Below, piece by piece: positions 52,972 through 61,400 of a stretch of DNA of 64,000 nt (positions within the stretch are counted from its first letter, which is position 1; each line of letters opens with the position of its first letter). Location of the stretch: positions 17,199 through 81,198 of the forward strand of contig NZ_QTQP01000036.1 of assembly GCF_003854275.1 (NCBI RefSeq). The letters run 5' to 3'. The position numbers and the translations under genes are program-made. The DNA comes from Burkholderia sp. Bp8963. GTDB taxonomy: Bacteria; Pseudomonadota; Gammaproteobacteria; Burkholderiales; Burkholderiaceae. Under the pieces are notes generated by a model that was not told the origin of the DNA, ran no database searches, and was given only the letters and a program-made list of their open reading frames with translations.

Positions 52972-54414
52972 ATGACCACTCTGGAGGGTACGTCGCAGCT
53001 ACGCGCCGCCGATCACGCGACGCCGTTCGACAGCGCGACGCAAGCCGACACTCGGCAGATATCGGCGCGTCTCGACAGGCTACCGGCGACGCGCGCAATC
53101 TGGAAGCTGATCCTGCTGTTGAGTCTCGGATTCTTCTTCGAGCTGTACGATCTTCTCTTGACGGGCTACGTTGCGCCCGGCCTCGTCAAGAGCGGGATTC
53201 TCACGCCGACGACGCCCGGCCTCTTCGGCACGTCGGGTGTCGCGAGCTTCATCGCCGCGCTCTTCTGCGGACTGTTTCTCGGCACCATTGCCTGCGGCTT
53301 TCTGGCCGATCGCTTCGGCCGAAGGGCCATTTTCACGTGGTCATTGCTGTGGTACGTCGCCGCAAACACCGTGATGGCGTTCCAGGACACGGCGAGCGGC
53401 CTGAATCTCTGGCGCTTCGTGTCCGGCATGGGCATTGGCGTCGAACTGGTCACCATCGGCACCTACATGTCCGAACTCGCGCCGAAGCATCTGCGCGGCC
53501 GGGCCTTCGCAATATGCCAGACGATCGGCTTCTCGGCCGTGCCCGTCGTTGCGTTCCTGTCTTATCTGCTGGTGCCCAACGCACCGTTCGGGCTCGACGG
53601 ATGGCGATGGGTCGTCCTGCTGGGCGGCATCAGCGCGCTCTTCGTCTGGTACTTCCGGCGCAATTTGCCGGAAAGTCCGCGCTGGCTCGCGAGCAAAGGC
53701 CGAATCGACGAGGCCGACAGGATTCTTTCCCGCCTCGAGGAAAAGGTCGCGCATCAGCACGGAAAGCCGCTGCCGCGGCCAGGACCGTCCGACCCCGTAC
53801 CGCAGGACGCGGGATTTGCCGATATGTGGAAATCGCGCTATCGCAAGCGCACGATCATGCTTGTCATCTTCCACATTTTCCAGACGGTCGGATTTTACGG
53901 TTTCGCGAACTGGGTGCCGACGCTGCTGGTCAAGCAAGGCATTACGGTCACGCACAGTCTGCTGTATACGACCGTGATTGGGCTGGCCGCTCCGCTCGGA
54001 CCGTTACTGGGCTACTGGATTGCGGATCGCTTCGAGCGCAAGCACGTGATCGTCTGCATGGCGGCGCTGAATATCGTCGCCGGTCTGCTCTTCAGCCACG
54101 CGGCGTCGGCGGTGACGATCGTGACGCTCGGCGTGCTGTTGACGCTGGCCGGCAACATCATCTCGTTTACGTATCACGCGTATCAGCAGGAACTGTATCC
54201 GACCGCGATTCGCGCGCGTGCCGTGGGCTTCGTCTATTCGTGGAGCCGACTCTCCGCGGTATTCAGTTCGTTCATGATCGCGTTCACACTCAAGGCGTTC
54301 GGCGTGACCGGCGTATTCGTTTTCATCGCGGGCGCGATGACGCTCGTCATCGTCGCAATCGGCCTGATGGGGCCGCGAACGCTCGGTCGGTCGCTCGAGA
54401 GCATTTCGTATTGA
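52972..54414 (+). CDS. MFS metabolite:H+ symporter, paralogue of 12660
   Basis: This 480-residue, 12-span MFS protein has ADRFGRRAIFTWSLL, SGMGIGVELVTIGTYMSELAP, LPESPRWLASKGR and YQQELYPTAIRARAVGF. It aligns closely with the MFS at 12660 (RLDRLPATRAIWKLILLLSLGFFFELYDLL against the same region there). AGGAGAC precedes ATG 52972. Beside an aconitase-family gene it probably imports the tricarboxylate substrate. Confidence 0.9.
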   Translation: MTTLEGTSQLRAADHATPFDSATQADTRQISARLDRLPATRAIWKLILLLSLGFFFELYDLLLTGYVAPGLVKSGILTPTTPGLFGTSGVASFIAALFCGLFLGTIACGFLADRFGRRAIFTWSLLWYVAANTVMAFQDTASGLNLWRFVSGMGIGVELVTIGTYMSELAPKHLRGRAFAICQTIGFSAVPVVAFLSYLLVPNAPFGLDGWRWVVLLGGISALFVWYFRRNLPESPRWLASKGRIDEADRILSRLEEKVAHQHGKPLPRPGPSDPVPQDAGFADMWKSRYRKRTIMLVIFHIFQTVGFYGFANWVPTLLVKQGITVTHSLLYTTVIGLAAPLGPLLGYWIADRFERKHVIVCMAALNIVAGLLFSHAASAVTIVTLGVLLTLAGNIISFTYHAYQQELYPTAIRARAVGFVYSWSRLSAVFSSFMIAFTLKAFGVTGVFVFIAGAMTLVIVAIGLMGPRTLGRSLESISY

Positions 54415-54470
54415 TTTCGCAATGAACGGCCGGCAGCCGCCGGGAAGACCGAGCGGCCGCGGCCGACTGC

Positions 54471-55958
54471 TTATCTCGACTGCACCTGCACCGCCGGCCC
54501 CGGTTTTCCCGACACTTGCGGAGCAATCACGAGATAACGGCGCTTGTCTCCCGCTGCGCCCGCGCCCGGGGAGACCACCTGGCGAATCTGACCCAGCGCA
54601 TTGACGATGGCGGAGCCGGCGGGATTGGTCATGAAATTCGCCAGCGCTTCCACCTTGCCGCTGCCGTCGGGGTTCTCGGCGAGGCCCAGCACGTAAGGCT
54701 GCTTCGGCTGCAGGCCCGTGACCGACGCCTGCAGCACCTGCACGAGCCCCTGCTCGAACAATGCGACGGTGGTGGGCGCGCTCGCGCCATCGGCCGGCTT
54801 GCCGGATCCGACGGCCACCAGTGCCAGGTGAACGCTCTGCCCGGCCAGGCCGAGCGGTTGCGTGTTCTCTTTGCCGTCGCCTTGCGGCACCGCATTCGGC
54901 ACATACGTGACGGCTTGCGGTGCCTGGCCGATCGGAACCGTCGCGATCACCTTGTTGCTCATCGTGTCGATGGCGGTCATCGCATCGGCGTTTTCGAGAC
55001 CCACGTAGATGCGACTGCCATCGCCCGACGGCCACAGCCCATGCGGCAGGTTGCCGACAGGAATCGTCGCGACCTGCGAGAAGTCGTCGGTACGGAACAC
55101 CTTGACCTGGTTCAGGCCGCCGACCGTCACATAAGCGAACATCCCTTTGGCGTTGTGCACGATGTTCACGTGGTTCGTGATCGGTCCGGTGTCGAGCGTC
55201 GTGACGAGCGCGAACGGCGGCCGCGCGTCGAACACCTGGACCTTGCCCACGTCCTTGAGCGTGAACCAGACCTGCTTGCCGTCCGGGGTGGCGGCCAGGT
55301 CAGGGCAGAAGGGGCTGGCCTGCTTGACCGCGCCGACGATCGTGTGGTCGGCCACCGAGATCACCTCCGTCTCGGGGTTGAACGACGAACAGACGTAGCC
55401 GTACTTGCCGTCCGGCGAGAAGATCTGCATGCCCGGGCCAGCCGGCACGGTGATGCGCGTTTTCTCTTCATACGTGGTTCCATCGAGCACGGCGATGTAG
55501 TTCTCGCCGCGCACGGTCACCCAGACTTCCTTGCCGTCGGGGGTAAAGAACGCCTCGTGAGGCGAGCGGCCCACGTAGGTGATGTGCTTGACGGCGTTGG
55601 TCTGCGTATCGATGAACGCAACCGAGTTCGAGCCGATGGACACCACGGCTATCGTGCGATGGTCAGGCGAATAGCCCATGCCGTGCACGAGCAACTGGCC
55701 TTTGTACAGCGGGCTGAAGTTGCCAGGCGTTGGATCTCCGAGGCGAATCAGACCCACCAGTTTGTTGTCGGCCGGATCGATCACGGAGACCGTGTTCGAG
55801 AATTGCTCGGCGGCATAGACACGGTCGTGATGGCTGACCGGCGTGTCGGGATCGGAAATCGAACCGGGCGCCTGGCCTGCCCATGCGAACGGCACGGCGG
55901 CCAATGCGGCCAAAGCGGCAGCAGCGAGCGCCGTGGCGAAGATGGACGTGGGTTTCAT
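54471..55958 (-). CDS. Exported YVTN beta-propeller protein
   Basis: This 495-residue protein has a signal peptide (about 1–28, ending FAWAGQ) and YVTN/NHL-like repeats (VYAAEQFSNTVSVIDPADNKLVG; VWVTVRGENYIAVLDGTTYEE; IYVGLENADAMTAIDTMSNKVIATVPIG). A separate C-terminal domain (about 375–495) follows. Start overlaps the DUF305 stop (TGATG), so the two are translated together. Periplasmic redox or metal roles are common in this family. Confidence 0.9.
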   Translation of the reverse strand: MKPTSIFATALAAAALAALAAVPFAWAGQAPGSISDPDTPVSHHDRVYAAEQFSNTVSVIDPADNKLVGLIRLGDPTPGNFSPLYKGQLLVHGMGYSPDHRTIAVVSIGSNSVAFIDTQTNAVKHITYVGRSPHEAFFTPDGKEVWVTVRGENYIAVLDGTTYEEKTRITVPAGPGMQIFSPDGKYGYVCSSFNPETEVISVADHTIVGAVKQASPFCPDLAATPDGKQVWFTLKDVGKVQVFDARPPFALVTTLDTGPITNHVNIVHNAKGMFAYVTVGGLNQVKVFRTDDFSQVATIPVGNLPHGLWPSGDGSRIYVGLENADAMTAIDTMSNKVIATVPIGQAPQAVTYVPNAVPQGDGKENTQPLGLAGQSVHLALVAVGSGKPADGASAPTTVALFEQGLVQVLQASVTGLQPKQPYVLGLAENPDGSGKVEALANFMTNPAGSAIVNALGQIRQVVSPGAGAAGDKRRYLVIAPQVSGKPGPAVQVQSR

Positions 55959-56452
55959 CAAGGCTCCTGTTGCGTTTGGCGCGGCGCGATCATCTGCATG
56001 CCGTGGTGGGACATCGGGCGTGCGGGGTCGGCAGGCGGCGACGCCGGTGTTTGCTGGTCGGGAGCGGGCGCCGACGGCGGCAGGGGCTGGCCGAGCGCAA
56101 CGTGCATCGCGGTGATTTCCTGCTGCTGTTCGACGACGATTTCCTGTGCGATACGGCGCAATTGCTCGTTGTGTCCGTAACGCAGTTCGGCCCGTGCCAT
56201 GTCGATGGCGCCCTGATGGTGCGGCACCATCATCGCGACGAAATCACGATCGACGTCGCCGGTCGGCTTGATGGACATGTCATCCATCATCTTCGTCATC
56301 GCGACGTCGTTTTCCTGTAGAAAGGGCGTCTCGTCGGTGCTCGCGGTCTGCGGTGCCGCAGTCGACGCGGGCGACACGGCCAGGCCCGACATCATGACAA
56401 CGATGGCCGCACCCAGAATTGTTGCAGGGGAATGACGATCAGGGAAACGCAT
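55958..56452 (-). CDS. Exported DUF305 protein (CopM-like)
   Basis: This 164-residue protein has a signal peptide (about 1–32) and the DUF305 core: MTKMMDDMSIKPTGDVDRDFVAMMVPHHQGAIDMARAELRYG, with paired Met/His residues that bind copper or silver in known members. A Pro/Gln-rich tail and late MSHHGMQM follow. It precedes the propeller gene in a two-gene unit and is divergent from the FixJ-type regulator. Confidence 0.9.
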   Translation of the reverse strand: MRFPDRHSPATILGAAIVVMMSGLAVSPASTAAPQTASTDETPFLQENDVAMTKMMDDMSIKPTGDVDRDFVAMMVPHHQGAIDMARAELRYGHNEQLRRIAQEIVVEQQQEITAMHVALGQPLPPSAPAPDQQTPASPPADPARPMSHHGMQMIAPRQTQQEP

Positions 56453-56710
56453 GGCGGTCCTCTCTCCCGGTTGCTTGCAGCAGGTCTCGTTGGAGTGAAC
56501 ACGACGATGATTAGCGCTCAGACTACCCGGACGGCAATAGGAAGAACACCGCAGCCAGGTATTAATCGCTATGTCACGCCGGATCGGTTCTGGCCACGAG
56601 AAGCGAAAGGAGATGCCCTGACCCGGTTCATCCAGCGGATTCGGCGTAGTGCATGCTCGAGAGCCAGGCGTTAGACTTGATCACCCAGCGCGATTGTCCC
56701 AGGGGGTCGT

Positions 56711-57388
56711 ATGGATGTCGTCAAACCAGCCATTGATTCGCGCGAATCCGGTGCGAACCCTCCGGAATCGATCGTGTACATCGTCGACGACGAAGACGCG
56801 GTGCGCAGGGGACTGAGCGGGCTGCTTCAATCTGTCGGCCTGTCCGTGGAAGCATTCGCTTCGTCGCGGGAATTCATGGCGTCCCCGAAGCGGAATGCGC
56901 CGAGCTGCCTGATCCTCGATGTCAGATTGCGCGGCGAAAATGGTCTGGAGTTTCAGGCCGCGATGGCCCGCAGCGGCTTGCAAATGCCCGTTGTGTTCGT
57001 CACCGGCCACGGTGATATCGAAATGTCCGTGAAGGCAATGAAGGCGGGCGCCATGGACTTCCTGACCAAGCCGTTCCGCGAGCAGGACGTGCTCGACGCG
57101 GTATCGCACGCGCTGGAGAAGGATCGGGAACGGCTGCACGCCGAGCGGGCCGTCTGCTCGCTGCGTGCAGCGTACGAAAGCCTGACGCCACGCGAGCGGG
57201 AAGTGGTCGGCTTCGTGCTCGCAGGTCTCCTGAACAAGCAGATTGCTGCGGAAATGAGCGTGAGCGAAGTCACCGTAAAAATGCATCGCGGACAGGCCAT
57301 GAAAAAATTGTCTGTGCGTTCGGTTGCCGAGCTGGTCGGCAAGCTGCGGTCGCTGGGCATTGCGCCGCATACAAAAAACGGCTCGTAA
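56711..57388 (+). CDS. FixJ/NarL-type response regulator
   Basis: This 225-residue two-domain regulator has a receiver domain (about 20–135) with acidic pocket DDEDA, phosphoacceptor D70 (LILDVRLRG), T (VTGHG) and K (TKPF), and a LuxR HTH (about 155–210: LTPREREVVGFVLAGLLNKQIAAEMSVSEVTVKMHRGQAMKKL). FixJ-type output. It likely answers the histidine kinase further downstream, and is divergent from the DUF305/propeller pair, a probable target. Confidence 0.92.
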   Translation: MDVVKPAIDSRESGANPPESIVYIVDDEDAVRRGLSGLLQSVGLSVEAFASSREFMASPKRNAPSCLILDVRLRGENGLEFQAAMARSGLQMPVVFVTGHGDIEMSVKAMKAGAMDFLTKPFREQDVLDAVSHALEKDRERLHAERAVCSLRAAYESLTPREREVVGFVLAGLLNKQIAAEMSVSEVTVKMHRGQAMKKLSVRSVAELVGKLRSLGIAPHTKNGS

Positions 57389-57439
57389 TCCAGGCGGAAG
57401 CGTCGCAACGCTTGCATCCAGCCCGGGTCGCGATTCACG

Positions 57440-57457
57440 CCCATACCTGCGTATGGG
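57440..57457. promoter_or_regulatory. CCCATAC-N4-GTATGGG palindrome, copy 1
   Basis: Perfect 7-bp arms with a CTGC spacer, 52 bp after the FixJ-type gene. Two further copies with the same 4-bp spacing occur at 57821 and 63542, so it is likely the binding site of the local regulator. Confidence 0.7.
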
Positions 57458-57614
57458 TCGCCCACGCGAATGCACGAGCGTTCCCACTCGTTCGTAGAAT
57501 GGTTTTACGTCTCCAGCGCACGTAAATTGATTGCATGGCGAAGGCCGGGCGCAGTCGTTCGTGATTCAGGGCCAGTCCGGTCACGTTGCGACAAGGCGGT
57601 TCACGGAGACGACG

Positions 57615-57743
57615 ATGTTCGACGCGTTGCACCACTGGATTTACATCGGCAGCAATGCCTATGACGAATACACGTTCGTACCGTGGCTCGGAAAGAACGT
57701 GTATCGGCGGACCGTCGATCTGAGTCGAATCTGCCTCATGTGA
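57615..57743 (+). CDS. Possible 42-residue small protein
   Basis: Begins MFDALHHWIYIGSNAYDEYT and ends DLSRICLM. GGAGACGACG before the ATG is a fair ribosome site. The CATAC palindrome is about 158 bp upstream. I do not recognise the family. Aromatic-rich composition is unlike chance GC-rich ORFs nearby. Confidence 0.4.
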   Translation: MFDALHHWIYIGSNAYDEYTFVPWLGKNVYRRTVDLSRICLM

Positions 57744-57820
57744 CCCGCAAAAGCGCGTGATGCCGTGCCCAAGCCGCGCCGGAAATGGACTGACAATGGA
57801 CTGACTAAAGGCTGGCCCAC

Positions 57821-57838
57821 CCCATACCTTCGTATTCT
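57821..57838. promoter_or_regulatory. CCCATAC-N4-GTATTCT half-conserved site, copy 2
   Basis: Left arm CCCATAC is identical to copy 1 and the GTAT of the right arm keeps the same spacing; the last bases differ. It lies about 80 bp before the single-domain receiver gene. Confidence 0.55.
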
Positions 57839-57918
57839 TCCTGAACGGGTTTCCGAGGGCTAGGCTATCACCAGGATCGTGGCGTTTTGCCGATTCAGGG
57901 CAAGATCAACGATCCAAA

Positions 57919-58311
57919 TTGTCCGAGATTCGCGTGCACATCGAACCAAACAAGATTATCGCCGTCGTGGACGATGACTCAGCGGTCAGGGTAGCGATCG
58001 CGGGTCTGCTGAATTCGATGGGCTGGGATGTGCGTCTGTTCGCCTCCGGCTTCGACTTCTTGCGGTCGAACATGATCGGCGACGTGGCGTGCCTGATTAC
58101 CGATGTCAGGATGCCGAATGTAACCGGCACGGAGTTGCACGACCGAATCGTCAAGCAGGGTTACGCCGTGCCCACTATCTTCATCACCGCATTCCCGACG
58201 CCCGATCTCAGCGCGAAACTGAACCAGGACGGCGTCGTCGCGATCTTTGAAAAACCGGTCGACGCAAACGAGCTGGCGCATTGCATCGATCAGATTCTGG
58301 GCGAGCCGTAG
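57919..58311 (+). CDS. Single-domain response regulator (receiver only)
   Basis: This 130-residue CheY-like protein has acidic pocket VVDDDSA, phosphoacceptor D62 (LITDVRMPN), T (FITAF) and K (FEKPVD), and no output domain. The start is TTG 57919 or GTG 57934; no ATG fits before the receiver fold. It ends 113 bp before the giant kinase. It may pass phosphate between the kinase and the FixJ-type regulator, or act as a sink. Confidence 0.88.
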   Translation: MSEIRVHIEPNKIIAVVDDDSAVRVAIAGLLNSMGWDVRLFASGFDFLRSNMIGDVACLITDVRMPNVTGTELHDRIVKQGYAVPTIFITAFPTPDLSAKLNQDGVVAIFEKPVDANELAHCIDQILGEP

Positions 58312-58423
58312 CGAACGGAGATGGGCCAGTGTTCGAGATACCGGCAGGTACGGGCCGCGCACGCCTCGGCGAGACCATCGACATCGCGTTGCCGCAGGCC
58401 GTCAGTCAGCCGTTGCAAAAGCA

Positions 58424-61400
58424 ATGACGACACTATCGACATACCGATTTTCGCGGATGCGCACAGGCGCCATCGAGCTTTACCGCGGGACGGACGACGC
58501 CGACGGAACCCTGCTGATGGCGGTGCCGTCATCCGACGAGCTCTCCGCGGACGTCGAGTCACGGCTCCAGCACGAATATGCGCTGAGGGATGAGCTCGAC
58601 GCGCGATGGGCAGTCGTGCCGTTCGAGTTGACTTATCAAAACGGCAAGCGTGCGCTGCTGCTGCGCGATACGGGCGGGGCGCTGCTGCGCGATCTTTGCG
58701 GCACGCCAATGGACACCGGAAAATTCCTGGTGCTGGCCGCCGCGCTCACGCAAGCCGTCAAGGACGCGCACGCGAGAGGACTGATTCACGCCGGCATCAG
58801 CCCCGACAACGTGCTGGTGAACCCGGAAAGCGGCGAGGCGAGACTGACGGGATTTGGCGGCGCCGTGCGCCTGGACGGCAACGCGCCCGGGATGCGCGTG
58901 ACGGATGTCGAGCCCGAACGTTTTCCGTACATGGCGCCCGAGCAGGCAGGCAGCGGCAAGCGGCCGGTGGATGCGCGATCGGATCTGTATTCGCTCGGGT
59001 GCACGTTCTACGAAATGTTGACCGGCGTGCCGCCGTTGACGGCTGCCGATCCGATGGGGTGGGTACATGCGCACGCGGCCCGCTTGCCCCAGCCGCCGGG
59101 GGAGCGGGTTGCCGGAATCCCCGATCAGATCTCCGCGATCGTGATGAAGCTGCTCGCCAAGGCGCCCGAGTCGCGCTACAAGACGGCGGCAGGCCTGCTG
59201 GCAGATGTCGGGCAGTGTCTGACGATGTTCCGTTGCGACAGTCGAATCCAGCGGTTCGTCCTGGACAGGCTCGACATCTCGGGCCGCATAAGATCATCCG
59301 AAGCGTTGTACGGGAGGGACAAGGAAATTGCCGAGTTGCGTGCCGCGTTCGAAACGGTCGCGGCTTGCGGGCCTGCGAAGTTCCTGTTCGTTTCAGGGCA
59401 CGCGGGAGTCGGCAAGTCGTCGCTGGTGCGCGCGTTCCGCAATCGACTCACCGGCCACCCCCATCTCTACTCGTCAGGAAAATGCGAGCCGTCGAAAGAC
59501 GCGATGCCTTACGCGAGCTTTCTGCAAGCGTTGCGCGGCCTGATCAAATCGATCCTCGGCCTGGACGAAGCCGAATTCGCGGGATGGCGCGCACGGCTGC
59601 AAGCCGCGCTGGGTGCGAACGGGGGGCTTCTCACTGCCGTGCTTCCCGAGCTGGAGTGGATTGTCGGCGTGCAGCCGCCCATTGTGCGCGTCGATGGGTA
59701 TGCCGAGAGAACGCGCTTTCTGCAGGTCGCAGGCAATCTCGTCAACGCGTTCGCGACGACGGAAAACCCGCTCGTTCTTTTCCTGGACGACCTTCAATGG
59801 GTAGACAGCGGAACGCTCGACCTGCTCGGGCATTTGATGACCCTGCCGGCCTTGCAGGGGTTGCTCGTGATCGGCGCGTTCAGGAGCGGCGAGGTGTCGG
59901 CGTCGCATGCCCTTCAACGTGTGCTGAGCCCACAGGCCGTCCACCCTGAAGTCATTGCGCTTCAGCCGTTGGCGGAGGAATACGTTGGAGAACTGCTGTC
60001 CGACGCCCTGTGCAGTTCTCGAGATCATGTCGCACCGTTGGCCGGCCTCGTTCACGAAAGAACGTGCGGGAACCCGTTCTTCGCGACCCAGTTCGTCATC
60101 GCACTGGTCGACGAAGACCTGGTTTCGTTCAATCACGACCGGTCCGAATGGATCTGGGATACCTCGCGAATTCAGGCAAAGGCTTACACCGATAACGTTG
60201 TCGATCTGCTGCTTCAGAAGTTGCGCACGCTTTCGGCTCCGGCACTTTCGATGGTGAAGAAACTTGCGTGCGTGGGCAATGGCGCAACGCGTCGAAAGCT
60301 CGCTGTCGCCGCTGGAATGCCGGAAGACATCGTCCACGACGTGATGGCGGAAACGCTTGCAACCGGTCTCGTTCACCAGGTTGGCGACACCTACTCGTTT
60401 GGCCATGACCGCGTTCAGGAGGCCGCTTACGCGGCGATCCCGAGCGCGGAACGTTGCGCGATGCACCTCGATATCGGCAGACGTCTTGCGGCGGATCCGG
60501 TCGCATGGGGGGACAGCGATTCCGTCTTCGAAATCGCGAGCCAGATCGAACGGGGCGCGTCACTGGTTACGAGCCGCGCCGAGCGCGAACAGTTTGCGGC
60601 GCTCAATCTCGCGGCGGGCAAAAAGGCCCAATCTTCCGCGGCATATGCGCTTGCGCTCGGGTACCTTGCTGCCGCCTCCAGGCTGCTGGGTGTCGAAACG
60701 CAGAGTGCCCTTGCTCACGAGATCGAGCTGCATCGCGCGGAGTGCGAATTCGTGACAGGCGCGATCGCCGAGGCTCAAGCGCGCCTTTCCGCCCTGGCGA
60801 CACGCGATATCGATCTGGCGAGCAGAGCGGAGGTCGCCCGGCTGAGCGCCGCGCTGTATACGACGCTGGATCAGGTCGACGTTGCCGTGTCCGTCGCAAC
60901 CGACTTCCTGCGGCGGTGTGGTATCGATGTTCCCCTGCGTCCCACGAATGCGGAGATCGGGCTCGAATGCCGGCGGCTGACGGAGCTGCTCGACGGACGC
61001 GCCATCGCCGACCTCGTGGAGGGTCCCCTCCTGGACGATCCCGTGTGGCGGGGGGCGCTCGATGTACTCGCGGATCTGGTTCCGCCCGCGCTCTTCACGG
61101 ATGCGAACCTGCTCGATCTGATTCTGCTCAAGATGGCCAATCTGAGCATCGAGCATGGCCATGCCGACGCGTCTTGCTACGCCTATGTCTGCATGATGAT
61201 CATTTATGGGCCGCGTTTCGGGGACTACCAGACAGGGCTCGAGTTTGGCGAACTCGCGATGCGCCTCATCGACGAAAAAGGGCTCACCCGCCTGAAGGCG
61301 CGCGTGCACATGTGCTTTGGCCTGCTGGTGCTGCCGTGGACCCGGCGTATTGCTGCCGCGCAGGCAATCCTCAGGCATACATCTCAAGCGGCGCTCGATA

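Larger units (their letters stand above)
57389..57918. other. 530-bp region between the two response regulators
   Basis: Holds two copies of the CATAC palindrome and a possible 42-residue ORF (57615–57743). Otherwise non-coding as far as I can see. It may hold promoters for the downstream receiver–kinase genes. Confidence 0.5.
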
